Shown here piece by piece: positions 16,925 through 26,778 of a DNA stretch of 64,000 nucleotides; position 1 is the stretch's first letter; each line of letters opens with the position of its first letter. This DNA is from an uncultured Prevotellaceae bacterium. GTDB taxonomy: Bacteria; Bacteroidota; Bacteroidia; Bacteroidales; Bacteroidaceae. The position numbers were made by a program, and so were the translations under genes. Where the stretch lies: assembly GCA_902768785.1 (NCBI GenBank), contig CACXMM010000020.1:23344-87343 (forward strand), in the 5' to 3' direction. The notes beneath the pieces are model-generated. The model ran no database searches, had not been told where the DNA came from, and saw only the letters and a list, made by a program, of their open reading frames with translations.

Positions 16925-19900
16925 TTTATCAATACTTTTTTACCATTATGAATATAGATACCCTTTGCTGATGGATTATCCACCTTTACACCCTGAAGAG
17001 TGTAATAAGCATCATCATAAACTTTATTCTCAACAGTATTATTCAACGATGTTGCTATACCAAGCTCTTCCTCGAACACAATCGAATCTATGATATAGAT
17101 ACCGAAACTCTCGGCTGCGGGAGAAGACCCGCCCTGATCTTGTGGCAGAACACCACTATCATCAATCCTTCCCGTAGTTGCTTCTGTCATTTCTGCAGGC
17201 AAATGTAGGAAAGCTTTATTCCAAACTGTATATTCCTTAGTCTTAGCTCTGAAGAATCCCCATCCTAAAACAGCATAATCTTCCTTCCAATCAGGGCCTG
17301 GTCTGCTTGCTGCTGTTGTACCATTGTTGAAGAAAAAGTTACGATAGGTTTTCTTACCGTCTTTAACCTCCACGTTATCAATTTGCATTGTCCCATTAAT
17401 GGGTTTGAGATAGTTGTTATACCCATCACCTGTGCCTCCTTTTCTGTATTTGGTATCAGGATGGCTTTCATTATTGAATGGATTTGCCACGGCCTTTGAG
17501 AAAGGCAAATAGATAGTGGCCACAACACCACTATGAATAATGAAACCAGTATTTGCAGGTATCAAGTCACCCTCTTGCATCTGCACACAATAAGCCAGGT
17601 TTTCAGTCTTGCTATAATCATGCACCAGATATATCTGTAACCGCTTTTCATCTGGAACGAGATGGGAAACAGATTCACTATAAGTTCTATATAAAGAACC
17701 CTCACCTACTGGTATACCTGAAGACATGAACTCCTGCCAGCCATTAGCGGCACCAGCAAACGACCTGTTGATAATATCCTGCGTGATTACACCATAGGCA
17801 TGCTTTGTTTCACCAGTCGTTTCATCTACATAATCAAGATTTGGGTCATACAACGTTGACTTATACGATCCCACATAATATTCATAATACTCTCTGGGGT
17901 AATGCAAACGAGTTGTAACAGTACCTACACGTGTCTGTGCAGCAGCATGGTATTTATCAAAAGCGCCATGAGCGCATTCAATCTCCCTAGCAGGTTGAAC
18001 ATTGATATACACATCACCTAATTTTCCTGAAGTATCCTCAGACTGTGCGAAAGCACTGGCTCCAATCCTCTCAATATTTGAATACTCAGAGAAAGTAAGA
18101 GATTTCATATTATTATTATGATCGAAAGCTTGTGCCTCGATAAATCTGACAGAATTAGGCATGACAAAAGCTCCGGAAATATTTGCACGCTGGAATGCAG
18201 ACTCTTCTATTGTCTCCACATGGCAATCATCTCCCCAATCGATATTGCTTAAAGACGTACAATCTTGAAAAGCAGCTTTACCTATTGTTGTTACCTGGCT
18301 TGGGATATTAACACTACTAAGAGAGGTAAACCCATTACAGAAACTATCAGGTATCTTTGTAAAGTACCCACCTGAAGGCAATGTAAGGGTCGTCAAACCT
18401 GTACGACACTCCAAACCTGTCAAATTCATAGTCTCAGGAATGATTGTTTCTGACAAATCCAATGTCTTAAGACCATTTCCTAACTTATCTTTCAAACCAG
18501 AGCCTGTAAAATCCCCAGTAGTACCTACAATCTTCAAAGAAGTTGCATTCTTAAGTTTGTTGTTCTCATCTGAACTAAGACGGTCTTTGATATCAGAGAA
18601 AGTCATTCCTGTTGGGATTGTGAGTGTAACTACACCATCCTTTTCTGTAACGTAAGTGTCAGCAAAGTCATAAGTGTCAGTATTGCTAACTGTAAATCCG
18701 GCATTATTCAGCAAGGCGGTATGATCGACTCCATCGACGGCGGTAACGGTTCCGTTATTCCACTCCGTATGGTCGGACATAAGCAGCGAAGTAATGGAAT
18801 TTTCTCCGAAAACATTGCGGATTTCATCTGCTTTTGACTTCAATGTTCCATCAGGACCAGCCTCATCGGCTGCGACTGTTGTCAGTTTTCCATTTTCAAA
18901 TTTCGTTCCATTAGGGAAGATTACACCATCAGTAGTAAGACCTGCATTATCGAACTTAGTCTTCATTGCAGCCAAATCATCACTGCCGCTTAACGTAACA
19001 GTTCCTCCTGTCCAAGTGGTTCCACTGCTGAGAGCCACACTGTTAATGGTGAAACCTGCTGATTGAAGAGTGGAAACAATATCATTCAAACCAGCCTCCG
19101 AATCACTATTGGGGAATGTAAGAACACCATCCTTCCAATATGCACCACTTTGGAAGTTCACTCTGCTTACATTCAAACCGCCACCAACAGCAGCCGTAAG
19201 GAATTCAGAAGTATTTGCTTGCGCTGTTAAAACGCCATCAGCATAGGTGCTGCCATCAGGGAATGTAACAGACGATATTTCTTCGCCTGCATTCTTCAGA
19301 GCAAGAAGCTCTGCCTTCAGTTGATCTGCATTTCCTTGACCGGATGTCGATGTAACTACACCTGATTTATAAGTTACACCCTGAGGGAGAAGAATATCCT
19401 CAGTTTCATCTATAACATTAGGAAGCACCAGACCTCCCAAATCGGTATTCGTAACACCAGAAAGGTCTAACGACTGGACATTGATGCCATATAACGCAGC
19501 TAAGTCACTGAGTTCGCCAGAAATCGTGCATTTACCGATTTTCTTTGTAGAAAGATGCGTTTCGAGGGCCTGTGAAAGTGACATTCCTTCAAATTCACTG
19601 CTGGGATAGGTAAAGTCCACAGTCTCAAACACATTTCCTTCACCATTTACCCACTTAGAACTCCGCAGGTTCGTAATAACATCACCTTCCACATAAGTGC
19701 TTTCACCAGAGTCAGTGTAGGCTTTGATATAGTCAGCATCCAAAACAACAGGATCACTTGCCCAATCATTGTTGCTATCGTTCTTCGCCCACACCTTCAC
19801 GGCATTAGCCTCGGAGTCGCCACGGTTAGCAATAACAATGTAATTTCCTCCACTTGATACATAGCTGAAAGACTTGTCACTTGGAAGTACAATACCTTTC

Positions 19901-20256
19901 ACATTATTGTGAAAATTGGTATGAATATCACCAGAAGCTTCACTGAAATCAACTCTTTCACAAGCAGAAAAATAATATCCGGAATTACTGAAAAGTTGTT
20001 GTTCAAAACCTGAAGGGATAGGGCCTTTCACTTTCACGTCTTTTATACTAGTGAAATTGCCATTAAGGGCACCTTTATCGAAATTAGTGGTATTGCCATT
20101 TCCTGTAAACTCGATAGTCGCCTTATCGCCATCCATAGTTACTGTACCTACAAGGACACTCGGGTATCCATAGTCGTACATTTCAGTCACAGTTGCAGCC
20201 CACGCCCCTATAGACACGCAGACACACATCATCACAAAAAGTAAAAACCTCTTCAT
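16921..20256 (-). CDS. large secreted leucine-rich repeat (BspA-like) protein with T9SS-type tail
   Basis: An 1111-aa exported protein with signal peptide MKRFLLFVMMCVCVSIGAWA. Residues about 270-560 hold five or so copies of an unusual 45-residue repeat built on the pattern F-P-x-G-[ST]-x-[YF]-x-[DN]-G-x-[LV]-T, followed by a helix ending N-A-G. Residues about 590-760 hold BspA-type LRR_5 repeats (TIGKAAFQDCTSLSNIDW, FVMPNSVRFIEAQAFDHN). The C-terminus YYTLQGVKVDNPSAKGIYIH ends in NGKKVLIK, similar to a T9SS type A sorting tail. BspA-like proteins act in surface adhesion. It has a leader of about 310 bases. Confidence 0.85.
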   Translation of the reverse strand: MKRFLLFVMMCVCVSIGAWAATVTEMYDYGYPSVLVGTVTMDGDKATIEFTGNGNTTNFDKGALNGNFTSIKDVKVKGPIPSGFEQQLFSNSGYYFSACERVDFSEASGDIHTNFHNNVKGIVLPSDKSFSYVSSGGNYIVIANRGDSEANAVKVWAKNDSNNDWASDPVVLDADYIKAYTDSGESTYVEGDVITNLRSSKWVNGEGNVFETVDFTYPSSEFEGMSLSQALETHLSTKKIGKCTISGELSDLAALYGINVQSLDLSGVTNTDLGGLVLPNVIDETEDILLPQGVTYKSGVVTSTSGQGNADQLKAELLALKNAGEEISSVTFPDGSTYADGVLTAQANTSEFLTAAVGGGLNVSRVNFQSGAYWKDGVLTFPNSDSEAGLNDIVSTLQSAGFTINSVALSSGTTWTGGTVTLSGSDDLAAMKTKFDNAGLTTDGVIFPNGTKFENGKLTTVAADEAGPDGTLKSKADEIRNVFGENSITSLLMSDHTEWNNGTVTAVDGVDHTALLNNAGFTVSNTDTYDFADTYVTEKDGVVTLTIPTGMTFSDIKDRLSSDENNKLKNATSLKIVGTTGDFTGSGLKDKLGNGLKTLDLSETIIPETMNLTGLECRTGLTTLTLPSGGYFTKIPDSFCNGFTSLSSVNIPSQVTTIGKAAFQDCTSLSNIDWGDDCHVETIEESAFQRANISGAFVMPNSVRFIEAQAFDHNNNMKSLTFSEYSNIERIGASAFAQSEDTSGKLGDVYINVQPAREIECAHGAFDKYHAAAQTRVGTVTTRLHYPREYYEYYVGSYKSTLYDPNLDYVDETTGETKHAYGVITQDIINRSFAGAANGWQEFMSSGIPVGEGSLYRTYSESVSHLVPDEKRLQIYLVHDYSKTENLAYCVQMQEGDLIPANTGFIIHSGVVATIYLPFSKAVANPFNNESHPDTKYRKGGTGDGYNNYLKPINGTMQIDNVEVKDGKKTYRNFFFNNGTTAASRPGPDWKEDYAVLGWGFFRAKTKEYTVWNKAFLHLPAEMTEATTGRIDDSGVLPQDQGGSSPAAESFGIYIIDSIVFEEELGIATSLNNTVENKVYDDAYYTLQGVKVDNPSAKGIYIHNGKKVLIK

Positions 20257-20583
20257 TGTTCTTGAAGTTAATTAAATTAATATAAGTTTATTGTTTATTA
20301 TTCAATTTGGTTTACGGGCGAAAATATTTACGCCTTGAGTTTTGCCGAAGCCCCAAAACATCGGCGGATTTGAGTCAATTCGAAGATTGATCGTTGGTGG
20401 GGAAGTGATTGCCAGAGGCGCACACCTTATTATATATATAGCAATTTGGTTCTTTAAAAAGGGTGCCATTGTCTCACGACTGAGCACCGTTATTTGCTTG
20501 ACCTCCCGTAATCTGTCACAGAGTGAGGTGGTCATAAACTCTCATGAAAAGAGAGTTAAACTATTTATTTGGGCACAAAGGTA
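20257..20583 (-). promoter_or_regulatory. promoter and long 5-prime leader of the leucine-rich repeat gene
   Basis: The only good box is minus-strand TACCTTTG at 20576-20583, which gives a leader of about 310 bases. It starts with a 7-bp hairpin (AACTCTC/GAGAGTT, 20537-20557) and has a further GGTGC/GCACC pairing possibility. It also contains the 21-bp string shared with 11838. A 77-codon open frame runs through it (20302-20535) but shows no protein character. The leader may be regulatory; no known riboswitch was recognised. Confidence 0.45.
20421..20441 (-). repeat. 21-bp string shared with 11838-11858
   Basis: Identical to the string in the fimbrial operon but in the opposite direction relative to the downstream gene. 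AT-rich, ending TATATATAG on the plus strand. Confidence 0.8.
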
Positions 20584-20764
20584 CAAAGATTTTTGATACA
20601 AAGAGTCTTTTTCTTGAAATTACTTACAAAATTAACAAAGATTTAACATTTAACACCATTCGTCTTCTATTCATTACAATTAAGAATCAAATAGAAGAGA
20701 ATCGTCATTAAACACATCATTAATCCTTAAAAAAATCAATAATACAGGCATAGCATTCCCTTCA

Positions 20765-21322
20765 TTATGTCAAGAAAAATGGCAAAAATTTGCTTCATGA
20801 AAAGAATAGAATTGAGAAAAAGCACTGAGAAATCTGCCAATTTTGGGTACCCTATTGGTACTTTTTTGACAAGTAAAGGCTGTTTGGGTTCAAAGTAAAG
20901 GCTAATTTGACCCTAAGTAAAGGCTACTTTGAGTCGTTCCTGACGTTTCTAAGGGTCGTTCCGACGTCATCTACGACTGGTTCCTCCGTCACTTTACCCC
21001 CTATAGATGCCGTCGGAAAGAGTGATAACGCCGTTCCGAACGACTCGTAGATGACTATCCTTCACATAAACACTATGTTTCCAGACCCTAAACACTATGT
21101 TTTTGAACCGTAAACACTATGTTTTTGACCCCTAAAAACGGTGTTTTCACCACCTAAAAACGTTGTTTTTGCGACTGAAAACGGCGTTTTTGGCACCCAA
21201 AAACAGCGTTTACGAGCTAAAGTACATGTTTTCAGCACCTTACTAAACCTCACCAGATTCGCGTTTTTGCGACCAAAGGGCCGAAATTTTACGCTGGCGG
21301 CATTCTCAGAAGGTCATTTGTC
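20765..21322 (-). repeat. dispersed 22-bp-modular non-coding element, copy A
   Basis: Reverse complement of the element at 44522-45057, alignable from end to end. In element order it has a head (GGTCGCAAAAACGCGAATCT, TTTAGTAAGG), eight 22-bp units with the near-palindromic core AAAACANNGTTTTT (21062-21236), a block of different 22-bp units around TCATCTACGAGTCGTTCGGA, three copies of AAGTAAAGGCT (plus strand) at 20871, 20893 and 20915, spaced by exactly 22, and a conserved AT-rich tail. No open frame is shared by the two copies, so it is non-coding. The element points at the leucine-rich repeat gene. The remaining 20584-20764 and 21323-21457 show only a weak 8-bp hairpin. Confidence 0.9.
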
Positions 21323-21457
21323 ATGAAAATTCACAAACCACGCACAGAAATCGTTCTATGAAAAAGTCATACAGAAACCGTCATCTCACACTTTAATTCT
21401 AACCCGATATGTGTTCATATATGGATCATGATTGAACCCTGCAAAAAGGAAGGAGCA

Positions 21458-21679
21458 TCATTCAGAAGGATCATTCTCCCCCCAAGGATCATCAAGTGAC
21501 AGAAATTCTTCACTGTCCCAAAATTCAAAGAATCCATTATTGTCTTTTGCAGCCTCATCATCCACCTCAGTTCCAGGATCGACAATAATGCTCTTGATAA
21601 GTAGGGAGGTGACGGGTATAGCCTCACCGCACAATTCAGTTGAGGGTCGTAAATAATGCTTTCTTACAACTGTCTTCAT
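21458..21679 (-). CDS. small acidic peptide of the K-x-Y-x-x-P class
   Basis: A 73-aa peptide, MKTVVRKHYLRPSTELCGEA, then a middle VTSLLIKSIIVDPGTEVDD and an acidic end with FFEFWDSEEFLSLDDPWGEN. The start at 21679 was chosen by alignment with the other two members; ATGs at 21694 and 21697 are also in frame. It lies 31 bases after the 803-aa secreted protein gene, in the same direction. It shares the F-F-x-[FD] and S-L-x-D-D aromatic-acidic end with the peptide at 16730. Function unknown. Confidence 0.65.
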   Translation of the reverse strand: MKTVVRKHYLRPSTELCGEAIPVTSLLIKSIIVDPGTEVDDEAAKDNNGFFEFWDSEEFLSLDDPWGENDPSE

Positions 21680-21710
21680 TTCATTCAAAGTCATCACACG
21701 ATGTATTCTT

Positions 21711-24122
21711 TCATCTTATTACCACCTTTCTTCCCTCGAAGATATAAACACCTTTCTCCACTGGGTGTCCACTGAGCTTTCTACCATCAAGCGTGAACCA
21801 CTCATTCTGATTTGACATTATATTGAATACTCCGCTCTGATTATCTATCTTTTCTATACTACCTGTAGCTATACCTTGTTCCATGACATCCTCATCCCAT
21901 AAGATCATCCCATCAATAGTCTTAGCTGATGTAGAGGGAATCTTTTCAAGGTTCAAATATGCCTTGTTGGCAGAAAGATAGCTACCACTCCAAGTATAGA
22001 AGCCCAACTTATCGTTGCTTATGCTGAATGTAAGATATTTGTTAGAGTCATAAGGTGTTTGAGTATATCCAGCCAAGTTGAAATAGACTCCAACAAGAAG
22101 GTTATTTGTAAGAGCTGTTACTGAATTGTCAGTACATTTAAGGACATTGTCATTATAGCTATAAGAACAAGGCAAAGGTAGAAGCCGGTTTTTCTGCGGA
22201 TCAGTGCTTTTACATTCCAGAATAACAGGTGTGCTGGCCGGAACTTTGCCAGAGGAAATCAGCTGGCACACCACCTTACTCCCTTGTATTCCCTTAACGT
22301 AATAGGCCCTCACTCCATCCAGGCATTGATAAGGGAAGCAGGTGTACATCGTGGTATAGTAACTCTCTCCATCAGTGAACTTTGTTCCACATTTCGCACC
22401 GAAAGAGAACAAATCGGAAGCAGCCTCTGTCAGGGGTTCCAAGATCCAGTGGGTATTGCTGCCAGAGCCGTACGTAGCCGTAGGATAATTGTTATTGGCA
22501 TCTGTCAGATGATAACTCGCTGCCACAGCCGGAGAAATCACCACCGATCCATCATCATTCGATGAAATAATCAGCCACTCATTAGTCATATTTCTTAACC
22601 CCTCACCTTGTGCATAGAGATCACTAACACTTGAACTGTTTCTTACCCAAAATATCGTAGAGGGATCCGACAAGGCAGTCACTCCGTCTTTCATGGCTGC
22701 AATACCTTTGAAATCTGTAATTTCACTAGAAGAATAGCTGTCGCCTACAAAGGCAGCATACCGGCCTGTTTCCTTATTTCGTAACCGCGCCCAACCGCTG
22801 ACCGTTGGCAAATAATCTTGATCGCGGGTCTCGTAGTTCCAGATGGCATAATCGGTATCTGCATCAGTCTGATGACCGATGGCGCTACCATCAGTAGTAG
22901 CCACAAGATAGTATTTACCACCAGGTTCCACCTCCGATAAAATGAGTTCTACAAAAGCTTTCTCTTCACTGGAAAGGGACGATGAAAGCAATGCATCCAA
23001 AGCAGCGGACTTTATTTCATTCCAGGTCTTCCCACAGGTAAGTGCTGGAATCTGGTGAAATGCCTTATAACCTCCCGTCACAGGTTCAAGCCTAACTGCT
23101 GTAGCTCCATTTACGAAGTCAGCAGAATTAGGAGAAGGCACTCCTAACTCTGTTAATACGCTGTTGGCGAAATCTATAAATGCCGATCGAGAACGGTAAA
23201 TATCAATACCATCACCAACAAACGAGGTCAGTTCCCCTTCATCACTTACCTCAATTGTAAATTTCCTTGCATTGATCTTATCACGTTTGGCATTGGGTGA
23301 CAGGACATCAGTGGCAAAACTGGCAAATTTCCCTGTTCCTGTATTCTTGAAAACATAGGTACCATCAGGGGGATAGCTGATGGTGGAGAACACCGCTACA
23401 TATTCGCCATAATTACCGCTTGACACAATGAAAGTATAGGGATTATCCGTACTTACCTGTTGTCCATCAAGACTCCAATAGGCGAAATTAGCCTCACTAC
23501 CAGTATTTGCTGTAGCGGTCAAGGTCACCCTGTCTCCATCTTGATTAACCAGAGGAGAACAGGAAACCGTACCGTCATTACTGGCCGTGCTTGCCTTGAC
23601 GCGAGCGAAGTTGGCATAGTAAAACTGACAATTGTCTTTGTTTTTGTTTCCCCACTCAACCATTTTGGGGGCATCATCTTGATAATCTCCTGTTTTTATG
23701 TCAGTTTTATAGTATTCTAGTGCTTTCGTCCATGTATCCGACTGTTCTGTGGATATAATCGTTGTGTTGCTTTCTGACCAGTTATTATCTGCAGTCCACC
23801 CTACAAAAAACCAGCCAGAACTCGGTGCACATCTCACGGTTACGTCACCATTAGATGCCGGATCACTAGTACCATATGTTTCATGCCATTTCTTTTTGGA
23901 TCCTTGGTTTTGATACTTGGGGATAAGTCCATTAACAGATGGCTTTTGTGGATTGTCTATATATACTGTTCCTGCACCAGAAGGATAAGGAACGACCTCC
24001 ACAGGAGCTACATAGCGGTAACTTGTACTATAGACCCAAATACTTTGGAATAGTACAATCACCAAAAGCATTGTCCTTTTCAGGAAGAGATGTATGGGGG
24101 TGGGGGTTATTAATTGTAACAT
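21711..24122 (-). CDS. large secreted protein with T9SS-type tail, paralogue of 25310-26767
   Basis: An 803-aa exported protein. The signal peptide is near residues 15-35 (MLLVIVLFQSIWVYSTS); the start could be 24122, overlapping the DUF4105 gene by 13 bases, or 24071. Residues about 35-250 contain repeat domains with the pattern GWTADNNWSES / FAYWSLDGQQVSTDNPY, like bacterial InlB-type beta-repeat modules. The second half resembles the 485-aa neighbour: HWILEPLT, FTDGESYYTTMYTCFPYQCL, ASTPVILECKSTDPQKNRLL, and the tail WFTLDGRKLSGHPVEKGVYI ends in GRKVVIR. A surface role is likely; no enzyme domain was seen. Confidence 0.75.
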   Translation of the reverse strand: MLQLITPTPIHLFLKRTMLLVIVLFQSIWVYSTSYRYVAPVEVVPYPSGAGTVYIDNPQKPSVNGLIPKYQNQGSKKKWHETYGTSDPASNGDVTVRCAPSSGWFFVGWTADNNWSESNTTIISTEQSDTWTKALEYYKTDIKTGDYQDDAPKMVEWGNKNKDNCQFYYANFARVKASTASNDGTVSCSPLVNQDGDRVTLTATANTGSEANFAYWSLDGQQVSTDNPYTFIVSSGNYGEYVAVFSTISYPPDGTYVFKNTGTGKFASFATDVLSPNAKRDKINARKFTIEVSDEGELTSFVGDGIDIYRSRSAFIDFANSVLTELGVPSPNSADFVNGATAVRLEPVTGGYKAFHQIPALTCGKTWNEIKSAALDALLSSSLSSEEKAFVELILSEVEPGGKYYLVATTDGSAIGHQTDADTDYAIWNYETRDQDYLPTVSGWARLRNKETGRYAAFVGDSYSSSEITDFKGIAAMKDGVTALSDPSTIFWVRNSSSVSDLYAQGEGLRNMTNEWLIISSNDDGSVVISPAVAASYHLTDANNNYPTATYGSGSNTHWILEPLTEAASDLFSFGAKCGTKFTDGESYYTTMYTCFPYQCLDGVRAYYVKGIQGSKVVCQLISSGKVPASTPVILECKSTDPQKNRLLPLPCSYSYNDNVLKCTDNSVTALTNNLLVGVYFNLAGYTQTPYDSNKYLTFSISNDKLGFYTWSGSYLSANKAYLNLEKIPSTSAKTIDGMILWDEDVMEQGIATGSIEKIDNQSGVFNIMSNQNEWFTLDGRKLSGHPVEKGVYIFEGRKVVIR

Positions 24123-25300
24123 GATTCAAGTCGGAATTTACATAAGCACCTTAACAACAGAGAAACAAGGATTAGCTCCACGGGCCACTCCATCATACCA
24201 CGGTAGAAAGGCAGGAACACCATGAAAGAGATGAGTACCAGGCCATAGACAAACCACACATAACGGTACCACCGCTGATGACGGGCTAATATCCAAAGCA
24301 GAAAAGGTATCACATTGAAAGGAATCAGCATCCAGTTCCAACGCTCACCAAAAAGTTTTACGATAGCAACGTCCATAAGTAGCAAGGCCAAAAGTGTGTA
24401 AGCAAGAAAAAGGATTCTATCACTGACACGAACAAAAGTCATTGCCACGCCCAAACCATGACATACTGAGACGGCTATCACCCATACAAGCAACAATATG
24501 AATGCTACAGTGGGAGTAACAAAAGGGGGAGAAGAATCAATCCGCTCCTTCACGAGCTTCTTAGGTTCCGATTGCAGCAGATGACGGGTCGTACCATTTG
24601 CAGAGATAATCTCTGCCTGTTGCAACCAACGAGCCAGGCTCACAGGATATTGTCTTTCCACAATGTGAACATCGGGTCGAACATAGTCAGCCAACAACGA
24701 AGCTAGGAAGAATGTCCAAGGGCCTTCTCTTTGCACCATCTGAAAGAACCTTCGATTATCCTCTCTATTTACTTGATAATCCCTCCCTACGACATACTCT
24801 TCATTCATCACCGAGAGTACTTTCTCATAGATCATCGTTGTGCAGTTATGACGGAAGAAATCGAATGGCTTATACAACCCTAGTGGCAGTTCCTCGTCTA
24901 AAGAACGCCATAATTCCTTCTTCTCTTGCAAAGTGAGGTTCATGGCGTAAGCCGTAACCCCCCTTCCCTCTCGGGAATAGTCTCTTAGATAACGTGTGGT
25001 GGGCACCACGTAAAGGCCACCTTGCGTTTTTCCCGACAAGAAACGCAGAAACAGATCTTCGTTAATGTCTGTTTCGTAGGTAAAACAGTAGTCTAAACCA
25101 TGAGAAGGACACTCCATCCGAAGGGCACAATGCCCCGCTGTGGCATAAGGCTCTCTCCCTGGAGACACCACCAAGATACTAGCTGTGACAAAGTCAGTAC
25201 TATCGGCAACGACAGGGGGCTGTGCCAGATCCTGTTGCTGCATGAGAACAAGCATCAACACAAGTAGGCACCCCCTCTGTCGTAGCCAAAGTATCAACAT
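24110..25300 (-). CDS. DUF4105 membrane protein
   Basis: A 396-aa protein with a signal peptide (MLILWLRQRGCLLVLMLVLM), a soluble DUF4105 domain and then about five transmembrane helices in the last 130 residues. The domain shows SPGREPYATAGHCALRM, the Y-F-T-Y-E-T-D region, and FDFFRHNCTTMIYE. This H-N-C motif and the early His are family hallmarks that look like a cysteine peptidase or amidase site, but activity has not been shown to my knowledge. It is flanked by two paralogous secreted proteins in one operon (gap of 9 bases before it, overlap of 13 after it), so it may process or anchor them. Confidence 0.85.
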   Translation of the reverse strand: MLILWLRQRGCLLVLMLVLMQQQDLAQPPVVADSTDFVTASILVVSPGREPYATAGHCALRMECPSHGLDYCFTYETDINEDLFLRFLSGKTQGGLYVVPTTRYLRDYSREGRGVTAYAMNLTLQEKKELWRSLDEELPLGLYKPFDFFRHNCTTMIYEKVLSVMNEEYVVGRDYQVNREDNRRFFQMVQREGPWTFFLASLLADYVRPDVHIVERQYPVSLARWLQQAEIISANGTTRHLLQSEPKKLVKERIDSSPPFVTPTVAFILLLVWVIAVSVCHGLGVAMTFVRVSDRILFLAYTLLALLLMDVAIVKLFGERWNWMLIPFNVIPFLLWILARHQRWYRYVWFVYGLVLISFMVFLPFYRGMMEWPVELILVSLLLRCLCKFRLESCYN

Positions 25301-25309
25301 ACGATAGGG

Positions 25310-26767
25310 TTACTTCACAACTATCTTCTTGCCGTTTACCACATAGATACCACGTGGCAGATCACGGTTAAAGTTCGTTACGCGGCGTCCCTGTAAGTCA
25401 TAGACATCAGCATTGCCCTTATTTGTTTCCACACTCTTGATGGCAGTGACTACATCATTGTTCAAAGAACCAAAGTCGAGCATGAAGCTCTTGGCACCAC
25501 TACCACCAGAGGCCAGATACAAATATGCTTTGTTAACTCCCATGGTGGTTCCGCTATAAACATAGAATCCTAGCTTGCCACCGTTCACACTAAGCACACG
25601 GAAATGTGTCTTATCATTCTTCATTCCTGCATAGGTCTGAGGATAGAAGTTCACGCTGGAGTTATCTGACAAGGAGGTTTTGGTACGCACATTATTGTTG
25701 TCGAGTAGAGATTTACCACGAGTGGTGTTACCAAGACTCCAAAGTGCACTGGTCATCGGCACGGGAGTTAATTTGTTATCTGCTGCGCTGGTACTCGAAC
25801 ATTCGAGGATGACGGGCAGGAAGCGAGGTACGACATTTCCTTCAAGCTGTTCACATTTTGCTACGCTCCCATCTACAGAACTCACATACCATGCTGTAAC
25901 ACCCTCAGGCAATTGTACGGCAAAGTCAAGATAGATGGAGGCATAGTATTTCCCATTACCATCGGTAAAGCTGGCATCTGGAGCCACTGCAAAATAATTG
26001 GTGGCATCAATGTCCTCAATATCCCAATGAGCATTGGCTGCTGTTCCGTCGGACGTAAACGAGAACTCACCATTGCTGTCCTGACTCAAATAAATTGTAC
26101 CACCAAAGCGGAAGGCAGAAAGCATTGACTTGAAAGTGGCATTCAATTCTTTCTTCTCAGCAGTAGTAGGCAACACCTTATCTACGAGTCCCGCCATCAT
26201 TGCCTGTAGGCTGGCATTAGCCCAAACAACATTCATAGCAGCATTCATGTCGGCTCCACAAGGGAAGTCTTCACAAGTGTCATAAACAATATATGAGCCA
26301 TTATCTGCTTTCAGATTCATGGTCACTTTAATAGCAGATGCCCAAGCCTGGAACTGTGCAAGAGTAAATGCAGCAATTCTGGCCTTATCTGTAGCAGATG
26401 TAACACCTGACATAAAAGCTGCCTTCAACTGGTTGAATAAAGTCTCATCGTCTAACGAAGCCAACAACATGGGGATGTAAGCGGTCTGACTGGGACAGTT
26501 CACCATTTGTGAACGCAACTGGGATATAGGATATGAACCGTCTGCATTGGCAGAACCCAGTTCTAAATAGAATACCGTACTGGCATCAGTGAGAGCAGAA
26601 GAAGCTGTTCCCATTACAGAAGAGTAACGGTTGCTCTCCATCTGTGCATAGACCATAGAACCTGCCCCAGCATTATTCTTAACGCGATAGAAACCGTTTG
26701 CAGGCTGTGCGAAGATTGTAGTGCAACTTGCTACAACCATCATCAAAAGAAGTAATCTTTTTTTCAT
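25310..26767 (-). CDS. secreted protein with T9SS-type tail
   Basis: A 485-aa protein with signal peptide MKKRLLLLMMVVASCTTIFA and mature start QPANGFYRVKNNAGAGSMVY. It has no recognised catalytic domain. Blocks such as HWDIEDIDATNYFAVAPD, FTDGNGKYYASIYLDFAVQL and RFLPVILECSSTSAADNKLT are shared with the 803-aa protein downstream. The tail VYDLQGRRVTNFNRDLPRGI ends in YVVNGKKIVVK, a T9SS type A-like sorting signal. It follows a small peptide gene by 11 bases and precedes the DUF4105 gene by 9. Confidence 0.8.
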   Translation of the reverse strand: MKKRLLLLMMVVASCTTIFAQPANGFYRVKNNAGAGSMVYAQMESNRYSSVMGTASSALTDASTVFYLELGSANADGSYPISQLRSQMVNCPSQTAYIPMLLASLDDETLFNQLKAAFMSGVTSATDKARIAAFTLAQFQAWASAIKVTMNLKADNGSYIVYDTCEDFPCGADMNAAMNVVWANASLQAMMAGLVDKVLPTTAEKKELNATFKSMLSAFRFGGTIYLSQDSNGEFSFTSDGTAANAHWDIEDIDATNYFAVAPDASFTDGNGKYYASIYLDFAVQLPEGVTAWYVSSVDGSVAKCEQLEGNVVPRFLPVILECSSTSAADNKLTPVPMTSALWSLGNTTRGKSLLDNNNVRTKTSLSDNSSVNFYPQTYAGMKNDKTHFRVLSVNGGKLGFYVYSGTTMGVNKAYLYLASGGSGAKSFMLDFGSLNNDVVTAIKSVETNKGNADVYDLQGRRVTNFNRDLPRGIYVVNGKKIVVK

Positions 26768-26778
26768 TTCCCAAATTT

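Noticed and set aside
20302-20535. A 77-codon minus-strand gene in the leader of the leucine-rich protein
   Set aside because: No protein-like composition or domain, and a hairpin and a repeated string overlap it; treated as leader sequence.
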